From the NCBI RefSeq assembly GCF_025567095.1, contig NZ_JAOQJH010000024.1: a DNA stretch of 56,332 bases; one strand, written 5' to 3'. The number at the start of each line of letters is the position of its first letter. Position 1 is the first letter of the stretch. Made by a program: the position numbers and the translations under genes. The notes beneath the pieces are model-generated. The model saw nothing but the letters and a program-made list of their open reading frames with translations, had not been told where the DNA came from and searched no databases. Below, piece after piece: positions 8,551-17,441 of the stretch. This DNA comes from Anthropogastromicrobium aceti (GTDB lineage: Bacteria > Bacillota > Clostridia > Lachnospirales > Lachnospiraceae).

Positions 8551-10620
8551 TTATACTAGGCCGGTAAACACCAGCAGAACATCAATCAGTTTCACAAAGA
8601 TAAAGGGAGCCGCCAGACCGCCCAGACCATAAACCAGCAGGTTCCGTGACAGCAGCTTTCCAGCAGCAACTTCACGATATTTCACACCTTTTAGCGCCAA
8701 CGGAATGAGCGCAATAATGATGAGTGCATTATAAATAATCGCAGAGAGGACAGCGCTTTGCGGGGAATGTAGCCCCATAATATTCAGAACAGACAGTCCC
8801 GGATAAAGTCCCATAAACAGCGCCGGAATAATGGCAAAGTATTTTGCCACATCGTTGGCAATGGAGAAGGTAGTCAGGCTGCCTCGTGTCATCAAAAGCT
8901 GTTTGCCGATGCGAACAATGTCGATCAGTTTTGTGGGTGAAGAGTCCAAATCCACCATGTTACCTGCTTCTTTTGCTGCTTGTGTGCCGCTGTTCATGGC
9001 AACTGCAACATCTGCTTGTGCCAAAGCCGGAGCGTCGTTGGTGCCGTCGCCTGTCATGGCGACCAAATGACCCTTGGCCTGAAAATCACGAATCATTGCC
9101 AGCTTTCCTTCCGGCGTTGCTTCCGCAAGGAAGTCATCCACACCGGCCTCGGCAGCAATGGCCGCAGCAGTAATCGGATTGTCGCCGGTGATCATAATGG
9201 TCTTGATGCCCATTTTCCGCAGATCTGAGAATTTCTCCTTCACACCCTGCTTGATAATATCCTTCAAATAGATAACGCCGAGAATCTTGTGGTTCTTAGC
9301 CACAACCAGAGGTGTGCCGCCCTTGGACGCAATAGACTTGACAACTCGATCACAGTCTGGAGAATACATTCCGCCTGCATGGGTCACATAACTCTGCATG
9401 GCATCTGCTGCACCTTTTCGGATTTCGTTGCCGTCAAAGTCGACGCCGCTCATACGAGTCACGGCAGTAAATGGGACAAAGTGCATATTCTTGTCCTGAA
9501 GGCTTCTGCCACGAATTCCAAACTGCTCCTTTGCCAGCACAACAACGCTTCTGCCCTCGGGAGTTTCATCGGCCAGAGAAGAAAGCTGAGCGGCGTCCGC
9601 CAGTTCCTGAATATCAACACCATCTACCGGAATGAACTCCGATGCCTGTCGATTGCCCAGGGTGATTGTTCCGGTTTTGTCAAGCATCAGAATGTCTACA
9701 TCACCGGCGGCTTCAATGGCACGACCACTCATGGCCAGAACATTTGCCTGGTTCAGTCGGGACATACCGGCAATACCGATGGCGGAAAGCAAGGCACCAA
9801 TGGTAGTAGGCGCAAGGCACACCAACAGCGCTACCAGAGTTGTTACAGAGGTGGGATTCTCAATTCCCGCCAGCTTTGCAGAAAAAATGGAATAAGTGTA
9901 GAGAGAGACTGTCACCAAGATAAAGATAATGGACAAGGCTACCAGAAAAATCTGCAAAGCAATTTCGTTGGGCGTCTTCTTCCGGGCAGCACCTTCTACC
10001 ATCGCAATCATCTTGTCCAGAAAGCTTTCTCCGGCTTCGTTGGTCACTCTGACAACAATCCAGTCCGACAGTACAGTGGTGCCGCCGGTTACAGCGCTGC
10101 GGTCGCCGCCTGCCTCACGAATTACAGGAGCGGATTCGCCGGTGATGGCGCTTTCATCCACAGATGCCGCACCTTCTATGACTTCGCCGTCTGCCGGAAT
10201 CTGCTCTCCTGCTTTGACAATCACCAGTTCCCCTTTTTTCAGTAGGGCGGATGGAACCACAGTCACGCTGTCCTTCTGCGATACGTTGGGAATTTTATGT
10301 GCGTCCACATCCTTTCGGGATGCCCGGAGAGAATCTGCCTGTGCTTTACCACGACCTTCTGCAATGGCCTCGGCAAAGTTGGCAAATAGCACGGTAAACC
10401 AAAGGATAATGGCAATCGCCAGTGTATATCCGCTTGGAGCGTCTTTTAACCCGAACAGGGATACCACCCAAAGGATACTGGTCAAGATCGCAGACACAAA
10501 AACCAGAAACATGACCGGGTTTTTTGCCTGTGTTTTCGGACTTAATTTTGCAAAAGAATCTTTAATTGCCCTGCCGAGCATTTTCCAGTCGGCAAAAGCA
10601 CTTTTCTGTTTTGTACGCAT
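8551..10620 (-). CDS. kdpB: KdpB, catalytic P-type ATPase subunit
   Basis: 689 aa. Membrane segments flank an actuator domain with TGES at 160-163 and a phosphorylation domain with Asp314 in DKTGTITLG. KGA, MITGDNP and the hinge MTGDGTNDAPALAQADVA are all present, so the enzyme looks intact. It hydrolyses ATP to drive K+ import through KdpA. GGAGG lies 9 nt before the ATG and the gene begins 15 bp after kdpA. It matches KdpB family length. Confidence 0.97.
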   Translation of the reverse strand: MRTKQKSAFADWKMLGRAIKDSFAKLSPKTQAKNPVMFLVFVSAILTSILWVVSLFGLKDAPSGYTLAIAIILWFTVLFANFAEAIAEGRGKAQADSLRASRKDVDAHKIPNVSQKDSVTVVPSALLKKGELVIVKAGEQIPADGEVIEGAASVDESAITGESAPVIREAGGDRSAVTGGTTVLSDWIVVRVTNEAGESFLDKMIAMVEGAARKKTPNEIALQIFLVALSIIFILVTVSLYTYSIFSAKLAGIENPTSVTTLVALLVCLAPTTIGALLSAIGIAGMSRLNQANVLAMSGRAIEAAGDVDILMLDKTGTITLGNRQASEFIPVDGVDIQELADAAQLSSLADETPEGRSVVVLAKEQFGIRGRSLQDKNMHFVPFTAVTRMSGVDFDGNEIRKGAADAMQSYVTHAGGMYSPDCDRVVKSIASKGGTPLVVAKNHKILGVIYLKDIIKQGVKEKFSDLRKMGIKTIMITGDNPITAAAIAAEAGVDDFLAEATPEGKLAMIRDFQAKGHLVAMTGDGTNDAPALAQADVAVAMNSGTQAAKEAGNMVDLDSSPTKLIDIVRIGKQLLMTRGSLTTFSIANDVAKYFAIIPALFMGLYPGLSVLNIMGLHSPQSAVLSAIIYNALIIIALIPLALKGVKYREVAAGKLLSRNLLVYGLGGLAAPFIFVKLIDVLLVFTGLV

Positions 10621-10635
10621 ATCTGTAAACCTCCT

Positions 10636-12450
10636 TTATGCAATGCTGCCAAAGAACTCAGCAAGCGGACCAAGGGCAAGCGCCGGGAAGAAGCTCAGCG
10701 CACCGATCAGCAATACCACAACAATCAGCAGGAAAACAAACATTCCATTTGTGGTAGACAAGGTGCCCGCAGTCGTGGCAATTTTCTTTTTCCCAGCCAG
10801 GCTGCCTGCGATTGCAAGTGTGCCGATGATGGGCAGAAACCGGGCAAAGAGCATCATCAGCCCCAGGCTTACATTCAGAAATACGGTATTCGCATTGAAA
10901 CCGGCAAAGGCAGAGCCGTTATTGCCGCCACAGGATGAGTAGGCATACAGCATTTCAGAGAAACCGTGGGTACCGCCGTTATTCAGGCTATCCATGACAG
11001 AGGGTACTACAGCGGCAAGGCCGCTGCCGACCAGAATTGCAATGGGCGTTGCAAGGCAAACCAGTACCGACCATTTCATCTCATAAGGCTCAATTTTCTT
11101 GCCAAGGAATTCCGGAGTGCGGCCTACCATCAGACCGGCAATAAACACCGCCAGAATGGCAAAAGCAAGCATACCGTAAAGGCCGCAGCCCACGCCGCCA
11201 AAAATAACCTCGCCAAGCTGCATCAGCAGCATAGTCACCATACCGGCAAGCGGCGTGTAGCTGTCATGCATGGAATTTACAGAGCCGTTAGAAGCTGCTG
11301 TGGTGAAGGCTGCCCAGGTAGAGGACGCTGCAATGCCGAAGCGAGTCTCCTTACCCTCCATATTGCCGCCCGCCTGTTCTGCCATTGACATATTGACTGC
11401 GCCGTTTTGTGCAAGCTGGGATGTGCCAGCCTGTTCAGTGACGGCGATGCAGCCCAAGGCAACAACCAGGCAGAGAAACATTGCCATAAAGATTGCAATA
11501 CCCAGCTTCTTGTTCTTTACCGCAGAACCGAATGTGAAACACAGTGCCGCCGGAATCAGTAGAATGGAAATCATTTCGATCAGATTGGTAAAGGCATTGG
11601 GATTTTCCAAAGGATGTGCGGAGTTGACGCCCATATAACCGCCGCCGTTGGTGCCGGTCTGTTTGATTGCGACCTGGCTGGCCGCAGGACCCATCGGTAC
11701 GAACTGCTCGGTGACGATCTGTGCATTCGAAACGATTTCGCCATCTACAGTGACGGTTTCGGTGTCTAAGTCAATTACCGCATCCTCAAGGATTTCGCCT
11801 TCTGCACTGACGGCAATCGGTTCTACAAGGGATACTGTTTCTACACTTTTCAGGTTCTGAATCACGCCGCCGCCTACCAGCAACAGAGAAATGACCAGAT
11901 TCAGCGGGAGTAGGATGTGAACCACAATGCGAGTCAAGTCTACCCAAAAGCTTCCCAACCCGGAGGATTTCACCTTGATAAAGCCACGGATCAATGCAAA
12001 TAGAACGGCGATACCTGTAGCTGCGGAAACAAAGTTCTGAACAGTCAGACCTAAAGCCTGAGTGAGATAACTCAATGTGGATTCACCGGAATATGCCTGC
12101 CAGTTTGTATTGGTAATGAAACTTGCAGAAGTGTTAAATGCCAAATCCCATTTCACACCGGAAAGATTCTGCGGGTTTCCGGGAAGAACTCCCTGCAGAA
12201 GTTGAAGCAGGAACAGAAAAACAAGCCCGATACCGGAAAAAATCATTACACTTACCGCATATTTTTTCCATGTCATCTGTTCTTCTCTGTCTACACGCAT
12301 AACCTTGTAAATCAGGTTTTCGCACGGTGTCAGAACTTTGGACAAAAAAGTTTTCTCGCCGCTCATGACGTTTTTTATGTATGCGCCCAGCGGAATTGCC
12401 AAAACAACCAGAATGGCAAGGTATAAAACATACTGAATCATGGTGTTCAT
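10636..12450 (-). CDS. kdpA: KdpA, K+-translocating subunit
   Basis: 604 aa, about ten membrane helices. Selectivity-loop motifs TNTNWQAYSGE, GVNSAHPLENPNAF and CGGNNGSAFAGF are visible. It is some 45 residues longer than the classical protein because of an acidic insert near residues 205-250 (GEILEDAVIDLDTETVTVDGE), most likely an extracytoplasmic loop. The ATG overlaps the kdpF stop (ATGA), so the two are coupled. It binds and selects K+ in the Kdp complex. Confidence 0.96.
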   Translation of the reverse strand: MNTMIQYVLYLAILVVLAIPLGAYIKNVMSGEKTFLSKVLTPCENLIYKVMRVDREEQMTWKKYAVSVMIFSGIGLVFLFLLQLLQGVLPGNPQNLSGVKWDLAFNTSASFITNTNWQAYSGESTLSYLTQALGLTVQNFVSAATGIAVLFALIRGFIKVKSSGLGSFWVDLTRIVVHILLPLNLVISLLLVGGGVIQNLKSVETVSLVEPIAVSAEGEILEDAVIDLDTETVTVDGEIVSNAQIVTEQFVPMGPAASQVAIKQTGTNGGGYMGVNSAHPLENPNAFTNLIEMISILLIPAALCFTFGSAVKNKKLGIAIFMAMFLCLVVALGCIAVTEQAGTSQLAQNGAVNMSMAEQAGGNMEGKETRFGIAASSTWAAFTTAASNGSVNSMHDSYTPLAGMVTMLLMQLGEVIFGGVGCGLYGMLAFAILAVFIAGLMVGRTPEFLGKKIEPYEMKWSVLVCLATPIAILVGSGLAAVVPSVMDSLNNGGTHGFSEMLYAYSSCGGNNGSAFAGFNANTVFLNVSLGLMMLFARFLPIIGTLAIAGSLAGKKKIATTAGTLSTTNGMFVFLLIVVVLLIGALSFFPALALGPLAEFFGSIA

Positions 12451-12539
12451 GCCTGATCATCTCCCTTCATTAAAATATAGACATACCACAGCAGCATTGC
12501 TGCCGCACATACACCTATGAGTGCAATTAGCATTTGCAT
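12447..12539 (-). CDS. kdpF: KdpF-like small membrane protein
   Basis: 30 aa, starting MQMLIALIGVCAAAMLLWYV and ending KGDDQA. GGAGG lies 9 nt before the chosen ATG; an ATG three codons further up (12548) sits too close to that site. The stop overlaps the kdpA start by 3 bp. Size, single hydrophobic helix and position directly before kdpA match KdpF, which stabilises the KdpABC complex. Sequence similarity in such short proteins is weak, so the call rests on context. Confidence 0.75.
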   Translation of the reverse strand: MQMLIALIGVCAAAMLLWYVYILMKGDDQA

Positions 12540-12643
12540 AAGATTCATCCTCCTTTTTTGCTGTCCCCAATATTATAAAGCCTTTCATCTAAAAATGGCA
12601 TTAGTCATCTTTTGTGCGTTTAAAGATGAAATAAAGATTACAA

Positions 12644-12829
12644 TCAACCCAAAATCCATGCCATAGGAAAGGCGACAACGATCGTACTGATACAGACACA
12701 CGCCAAAACCAGTAATGGCACTCCAACAAAGATGGAAATGAAGCCAAGTAGCGGATGATGCCAAATAAAGCGCTCCGCTTTTGCGTCAAATCTCTCTTCA
12801 AATCTTCTCGCCGCATTTGTAATGCTCAT
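12644..12829 (-). CDS. Small membrane protein at the head of the kdp operon
   Basis: 61 aa. A polar N-terminus (MSITNAARRFEERFDAKAER) precedes two hydrophobic stretches (GFISIFVGVPLLVLACVCIS and TIVVAFPMAWIL). GAGGTG stands 7 nt before the ATG. It is the first ORF upstream of kdpF on the same strand, with a 104-bp gap. I do not recognise the family. It could be an additional Kdp accessory peptide or a translated leader. An overlapping 71-aa frame in the same place looks spurious because it lacks a ribosome-binding site. Confidence 0.5.
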   Translation of the reverse strand: MSITNAARRFEERFDAKAERFIWHHPLLGFISIFVGVPLLVLACVCISTIVVAFPMAWILG

Positions 12830-12999
12830 AATTGTTCACCTCATTTCTTTCTTGCAAGGCCATAATACCGCTTAAAGTATTAAGTGGGGAAAAGGGTCCT
12901 GCAATCGAAACTAAGATTGTATAAGTTTTTATAAAAAAAGAGACTGAGCCGACACCCAAGAGTTAGACCAAGAATCTAACACTTGGGAGGTTGGCTTTT

Positions 13000-13620
13000 A
13001 TGATTAAATATAGTTTTGAACAAAAGAAGGCACTCGTTACTGCCTATCTGAATGGTGAAGGCGGAATACGTACTGTTATTAAAAAGTATGGTTATTCAAA
13101 TCGTTCTCAACTTCAAAGATGGATTGTTGCATATCAAATGTATGGAGATGATGGACTAAAAATTTCGCAAAAAACTTTCAACTACTCTTTTGAAAAAAAG
13201 CTTACTGTGGTAAAATTATATTTGTCTAGTAAACTTTCGTATCAGGAAGTCTCTTTGCAAACAGGCATTATAAATCCGAATCTCATTTCTCACTGGGTTT
13301 GTCAATACCGATCTGGCGGTCCTGATGCATTAAGGCCAAAAAAGAATGGACTACAGAAAGCATTGGATACGAATACGCCAAATGGAAAAATTCTTTCAAG
13401 ATTTGAGAAAGAAGATACTGATACAAGTATTGAACATGTAAAAGAATTAGAAGCGGAGCTTCATGAGTTAAGAATAGAGAATGCGTTTTTAAAAGAACTG
13501 AGGAGACTGCGATTAGAGGACGAAGCAAAAATGAGAGAACGGCTGATTGTCCATACCGAAGAACCTTTCATTCGGATCAGGGATGGGCGTACCAAAAGAA
13601 GACATATGTTCAGAAATTAA
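13000..13620 (+). pseudogene. IS150-like orfA fused to an out-of-frame tail
   Basis: 206 codons from the ATG at 13000 (GGGAGG 10 nt upstream). The two helix-turn-helix modules typical of IS150 orfA are visible (SFEQKKALVTAYL..., SFEKKLTVVKLYL...), then a leucine-zipper-like stretch ELEAELHELRIENAFLKEL. After about 13535 the frame runs through orfB sequence in the wrong phase and stops at 13620, marking the deletion junction. OrfA normally binds the element ends and is part of the OrfAB transposase. Confidence 0.8.
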
Positions 13621-13859
13621 AGAAAGAACGAATCTTTCAAAGTATGTCACGAAAAGGTAACTGTCATGATAATGCTGTTATGGAAAATTTCTTTGGATTA
13701 CTCAAACAAGAAATGTACTATGGAGAGGTGTATTACAGCTACGAGAAACTGAAAAAGGAAATTGAACGATACATAAAGTATTATAATGAACAACGAATAA
13801 AAGAAAAACTAGGTTGGATGAGTCCAGTGGAATATCGGCTCACCCACTTGGCTGCATAA
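13542..13859 (+). pseudogene. 3' remnant of IS150-like orfB transposase
   Basis: The frame reads ADCPYRRTFHSDQGWAYQ, later SMSRKGNCHDNAVMENFFG, and ends SPVEYRLTHLAA. The second Asp (HSDQGW) and the Glu (NAVMENFF) of the DDE triad of an rve integrase core are kept, while the N-terminal HTH and first Asp are lost. Roughly 150-180 codons are missing. There is no independent start with a ribosome-binding site. Confidence 0.85.
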
Positions 13860-13916
13860 AAATGCGTAGCAGCCGAAAACTGCTACGCTAAAAAGTCTAA
13901 CTTTTGGGGGTCACAT

Positions 13917-13971
13917 CATATTAAACCAGCAGGGACATTTTAAAAGCCAACGTTCCTGTCACCATGGCTTC
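13917..13971. repeat. 55-bp repeat, copy B
   Basis: Near-identical to copy A at 1713-1767 and in the same direction. It touches the right inverted repeat of the IS and overlaps the last codons and stop (KPW-TGA) of the rdgB-like gene. Together the two copies bracket 12.2 kb containing the whole K+ uptake locus. Confidence 0.85.
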
Positions 13972-14591
13972 CCAAAATATTTTTTAACTTCCTCAAAAAA
14001 CGCAAGCACCCCATCCTCAACTGCCAGCTGCTCTAACTCCTCTTTTGGCATGTCATAATAATATTTTCCTGTTTTCAGATCTAATGAAATACAGTCCAGT
14101 GGAAATCCTGCTTTCCTGATTTTACTATGAGGTGTATCTGTCAGAAGAAATGGTTCGCTTGCAATTGAAGGATCCATAGTTTCAAAAATCTGTGTTTCAT
14201 CCAGTACAAGACAGATTGCATTTTGGTAATATGCGGTAAGATTCCCGTACTGTTTTGCCAATCCTGTATAATATGCAATCATTTCATCATCTGACAGACA
14301 GCGTCCATTTACATTGCGAACATGAACTCCAGGCTGAATTTCATCTGGAACCTCATCAAAATACAGGCCAGAATCGCAGGAAAACACTGGCATTTTAAAT
14401 ACCTGATAATACGCCATTGCTTTCTGTCTCGCATTTTCTAGCGGCGTATTTCCAGTTTCTGGCACGCTTGGAACCGTGTATCCTTCCTTTTTCAGATCTT
14501 CTAGTCCAATAAGATTAATTCCAAGTGGCTTTAATCGAATTTTCATCACGTTCAGTTTTGCCTGGTTCCCCGTTCCAAATAGTAACTTCAT
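13959..14591 (-). CDS. rdgB: RdgB/HAM1-family non-canonical purine NTP pyrophosphatase
   Basis: 210 aa. It has the family signatures LLFGTGNQAKL at 3-13, NTPLENARQKA near residue 48-58, and CDSGLYFDEVPDEIQPGVHVR (about 72-92) with the catalytic Asp region. Proteins of this family hydrolyse ITP, dITP and XTP to the monophosphate, keeping inosine and xanthine out of nucleic acids. It is more divergent than the classical enzyme, so substrate range is uncertain. The gene ends inside repeat copy B. Upstream lies the rpsI-type terminator, so it probably has its own promoter. Confidence 0.85.
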   Translation of the reverse strand: MKLLFGTGNQAKLNVMKIRLKPLGINLIGLEDLKKEGYTVPSVPETGNTPLENARQKAMAYYQVFKMPVFSCDSGLYFDEVPDEIQPGVHVRNVNGRCLSDDEMIAYYTGLAKQYGNLTAYYQNAICLVLDETQIFETMDPSIASEPFLLTDTPHSKIRKAGFPLDCISLDLKTGKYYYDMPKEELEQLAVEDGVLAFFEEVKKYFGKPW

Positions 14592-14645
14592 ATTTATTCT
14601 CCTCTATACTTTTGCAAGATCATAAGCTAATCTAGCATATTGATT

Positions 14646-14679
14646 AAAAAAAGACCCAGAAGGTATAACCTTCTGAGTC
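14646..14679 (-). terminator. Intrinsic terminator (native rpsI terminator)
   Basis: On the minus strand an 11-bp stem, GACTCAGAAGG paired with CCTTCTGGGTC around a TTATA-type loop, is followed by TTTTTTT. It stands 37 bp downstream of the rpsI 3'-end copy and is most simply the original terminator of the rpsI operon. Confidence 0.85.
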
Positions 14680-14715
14680 TTTGAGTTCTTGATTGTATGA
14701 GATAAAATCTCGTAA

Positions 14716-14763
14716 TTATCTCTTGCTGAACTGTGGAGCACGACGAGCTGCCTTTAAACCGTA
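14716..14763 (-). other. rpsI: Attachment-site copy: 3' end of rpsI (ICE left junction)
   Basis: The minus strand encodes YGLKAARRAPQFSKR-stop, the highly conserved C-terminus of ribosomal protein S9, with no S9 sequence upstream of it; the preceding frame reads unrelated residues. A duplicated gene 3' end beside a tyrosine integrase is the hallmark of an att site produced by site-specific integration. The intact rpsI should lie at the far (right) end of the element. The integrase gene stops 100 bp away. The exact crossover point cannot be placed from one junction. Confidence 0.85.
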
Positions 14764-14863
14764 TTGCGCGAGTTTTTGAGCTGTTTTCCCTTGATACTCC
14801 GGGCTTTTCCGGCTTTCTGCCTCTCAGTTATCCGGTGTGCGGACCATAAAAAACGGCCTTTTT

Positions 14864-16075
14864 TCATTCAGCAATAGCCTGATGAAACGCACCATTTACT
14901 ACCCCAAACAGCTCCTCCGGTTTATTGTACTTCACTTTTGCATAGATGTCCATAGTTGTTTTGCTGTTTTCGTGTCCGGCAAGGTATTGGACGGTCTTTG
15001 GATCAACACCAGCATAGAGAAGATTGGTAATGTAAGTGTGCCGCAGCTGATGCGGGGTTACATCAAAGTCCAACGTATATCTGATTTTGGGTTGATTTTT
15101 CTGGGTCATGCCCAGCGTTGGGGTAACCGTGTATTTGATGCTCTGCCCATTCACATACTTATAATAGTTCCGGGGCTTAGTGGAGCGGACAACGACATAC
15201 TGCCACACTCTTTGAAACTGCGAAGCAGCCAGCGGCTCCCCTTTGCTGTCAGCAATCACATAATCTGATATGGAATTATCTTTCGTTTCTCTCAGACAAT
15301 CCACCAAACACTTCGGTATCGGAATATCCCTTTTTGCCGCCGGAGTCTTTAGCACCGTAGAAATCACGGGTCTGTTATGCTCTGTACGCCATGCCCGCCT
15401 CACCGATAGATAAGGTGTATCCTCGTCCAGAAATACACAATCCCATTGCAGTGCAAGAATTTCTTCCCGACGCAGACCAGAATACAAACCGAGCATAATA
15501 AACAAATATGGAGGAAGTCCCTTGACTGTATCCAGAAGCACGGCTACCTGCTGATCTGTCAATGCCTCCTTCTTTTTTGTCGGTTTTCCACCTTTACCGG
15601 ATATTCCCGCACAGGGATTGTGTTCAAGAATTTGGTTTCTCTCTGCCGCATAAAAAATGCACTTGAGTAGCATATTGACCTTATTGTATAAGCCTTCCGA
15701 TTTCTTTGACAATGGAACAAGCGCCAGCCGAATATCGTCAGCGGTCACTTCTTCCATATACATCTCTCCCAGAGGTTTTATGATATAGTTTGTCATATCC
15801 CTCGTATAACCTCTGAGTGTAGACGCAGACACCTTTGCCGACTGCATCAGCAGCCACTTCTCTCCATACTCGGCTACTGTCGGGTGCTGCCGGTGAAAGA
15901 TAATTTCTTCCACCTGCTTCCGGGCCTCTAACTGCTTCTCATACAATTCTTCACAAGTTGCGGCATACAAACTCAACTCTTTGCCATCTGCATCCGTAAT
16001 CCTGGTTCTGTAATACTGGATTCCTTTCAATGTAATGGTCCCGTATTTCGGGATCTGTGTTTTCTTTTTTGCCAT
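14864..16075 (-). CDS. Tyrosine integrase 1 (Tn916-type)
   Basis: 403 aa. It has an N-terminal arm-binding region, a SAM-like core-binding domain (TVAEYGEKWLLMQ...) and a catalytic domain with Arg in YSGLRREEIL, HQLRHT, LAGH and the nucleophile Tyr378 in MDIYAKV. All catalytic residues are present. It is next to the rpsI junction, the usual position for the integrase that made the insertion. AGGA lies just before the ATG. It is clearly related to, but not a recent copy of, the integrase at 16224-17441. Confidence 0.95.
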   Translation of the reverse strand: MAKKKTQIPKYGTITLKGIQYYRTRITDADGKELSLYAATCEELYEKQLEARKQVEEIIFHRQHPTVAEYGEKWLLMQSAKVSASTLRGYTRDMTNYIIKPLGEMYMEEVTADDIRLALVPLSKKSEGLYNKVNMLLKCIFYAAERNQILEHNPCAGISGKGGKPTKKKEALTDQQVAVLLDTVKGLPPYLFIMLGLYSGLRREEILALQWDCVFLDEDTPYLSVRRAWRTEHNRPVISTVLKTPAAKRDIPIPKCLVDCLRETKDNSISDYVIADSKGEPLAASQFQRVWQYVVVRSTKPRNYYKYVNGQSIKYTVTPTLGMTQKNQPKIRYTLDFDVTPHQLRHTYITNLLYAGVDPKTVQYLAGHENSKTTMDIYAKVKYNKPEELFGVVNGAFHQAIAE

Positions 16076-16170
16076 CTTTGATCGTCCTTTTCTTGATAAT
16101 GTGTAGTCTCCGTATCTACACTCTCTTTTTATCAGAAAGCCTCGATTTAATCAAAGATACGGCTGAGGTA

Positions 16171-16201
16171 AAACAAAGAGCGAGACATCCTTGCCTCGCT
16201 C
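16171..16201 (-). terminator. Intrinsic terminator after integrase 2
   Basis: On the minus strand GAGCGAG pairs with CTCGCTC across a ten-base loop and is followed by TTTGTTTT. It lies 23 bp past the stop of integrase 2 and separates the two integrase genes transcriptionally. Confidence 0.75.
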
Positions 16202-16223
16202 CTACTTCATTTCCTGTTTGTTA

Positions 16224-17441
16224 TTACTGTGCTGCATCCCAGCTTGCAAACGCACAGTTCATTGATCTGACCAGCTCATCTGGTCTGTTGTACTTAACCT
16301 TTGCATAAATGTCCATGGTAATCTTGCTGCTTTCATGGCCTGCCAGGTATTGAACCGTTTTGGGATCTACCGATGCATGAATGAGATTGGTAATGTAAGT
16401 ATGCCGCAGCTGATGGGGTGTTACTTCAAAGTCCAGACTGTAAACCACTTTTCCGTTATGAGCAGCCTTTTCTCCCAAGACAGGTGTGACAGTATGCTTT
16501 ACTCTTTTTCCATCTTCATACCGATAATAGCTCCGCTCCTTGACTGTCCTCGTAACAATATACTGCCAAAGTCGCTTAAACTGCGTGTAGGACAGCGGTT
16601 CGCCATCCCGGTTTGAAACCACATACTCCGAAGTCGAAGTTTCCTTTGCTGCTTTCAAACACTCAGCCAAGCAAACAGGAAGAGGGATATTTCTCTCCGC
16701 AGCCTTGGTTTTCAATTCATCCGAAATCACCGGTCTGTTATGTTCGGTGTGCCATGCCCGTCTTACCGTCAGATATGGAGTATCTGTATCCAGATATACT
16801 GAATCCCATTGCAGAGCAAGAATTTCTTCCCGGCGTAGCCCTGCATATAAACCAATCATGACAAAGACATAAGGCGGCAAATCTCGGATAGCATCCAAAA
16901 GGCGCTCCACCTGTTCATCTGTCAAAGCCTGACGATCCTCTTGTGGAACACCGCCACCTTTTGTTGTCAGATAAATCGTTGGGTTGTGGTCAATAATCCT
17001 GCTTTCCATCGCTGCGCGAAAGATAGATTTGTAAAGGATTACCACAGATTTATAAACCGATGCAGATTTTTTGGAAACCGGAACAAGGGCAAGCTGAATA
17101 TCATCCAGGCTAACCTCGCCCATCCGTTTATCTCCCAATTCCGCTATAATATGCCGCCTGACCTTTGAGGTGTAATCCGTCAAAGTAGTAGCTCGTACAT
17201 GAACCGACTGCATCAGCAGCCACTTTTCACAATACTCTGCAACTGTGGGCGTTTTCCGATGAAAAGTGGCATTCTCAATCTGTTCCAACGCAAGCGTTTC
17301 TTTGTTGTATAGTTCTTCAGGTGTTTTTGCGTAGATAGCTACGAGCTTACCATTCGCGTCTTTGATTCTGGTCCTATAATATAGGACACCTCTTTTCATA
17401 ACTGTGCCATATTGAGGAATTATTGTTTGCCGTTTGGCCAA
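16224..17441 (-). CDS. Tyrosine integrase 2 (Tn916-type)
   Basis: 405 aa from a TTG at 17441 with GGAGG 8 nt upstream; a GTG at 17450 also exists but is too close to that site. Motifs YAGLRREEIL, HQLRHT, LAGH and the nucleophile in MDIYAKV (25-26 residues from the end) are intact. Blocks such as TVAEYCEKWLLMQ, LALVPVSKKS and AWHTEHNRPVIS match integrase 1, so these are diverged paralogues. Both seem functional. It sits directly downstream of the excisionase-like gene, the standard xis-int order. Confidence 0.94.
   Translation of the reverse strand: MAKRQTIIPQYGTVMKRGVLYYRTRIKDANGKLVAIYAKTPEELYNKETLALEQIENATFHRKTPTVAEYCEKWLLMQSVHVRATTLTDYTSKVRRHIIAELGDKRMGEVSLDDIQLALVPVSKKSASVYKSVVILYKSIFRAAMESRIIDHNPTIYLTTKGGGVPQEDRQALTDEQVERLLDAIRDLPPYVFVMIGLYAGLRREEILALQWDSVYLDTDTPYLTVRRAWHTEHNRPVISDELKTKAAERNIPLPVCLAECLKAAKETSTSEYVVSNRDGEPLSYTQFKRLWQYIVTRTVKERSYYRYEDGKRVKHTVTPVLGEKAAHNGKVVYSLDFEVTPHQLRHTYITNLIHASVDPKTVQYLAGHESSKITMDIYAKVKYNRPDELVRSMNCAFASWDAAQ

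Larger units (their letters stand above)
12945..13918 (+). mobile_element. IS3-family (IS150-like) element, internally deleted
   Basis: 974 bp bounded by imperfect 24-bp inverted repeats: 12945-12968 begins TGAGCCGACACCCAAG, and the complement of 13895-13918 begins TGATGTGACCCCCAAAAG; both end AGTTAGAC. It contains a full orfA but only the last third of orfB; intact relatives are about 1.4-1.5 kb. Without the first catalytic Asp it cannot transpose by itself. Its left end lies 115 bp from the first kdp-operon ORF and its right end abuts repeat copy B. Confidence 0.85.

Noticed and set aside
9289..10245. Long plus-strand frame (318 codons) opposite kdpB
   Set aside because: It is the antisense of a fully supported gene, has no ribosome-binding site and matches no known domain.
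12601..12816. 71-codon minus-strand frame overlapping the small kdp-operon membrane ORF
   Set aside because: The neighbouring 61-aa frame has the ribosome-binding site and membrane-protein composition; this one has neither.
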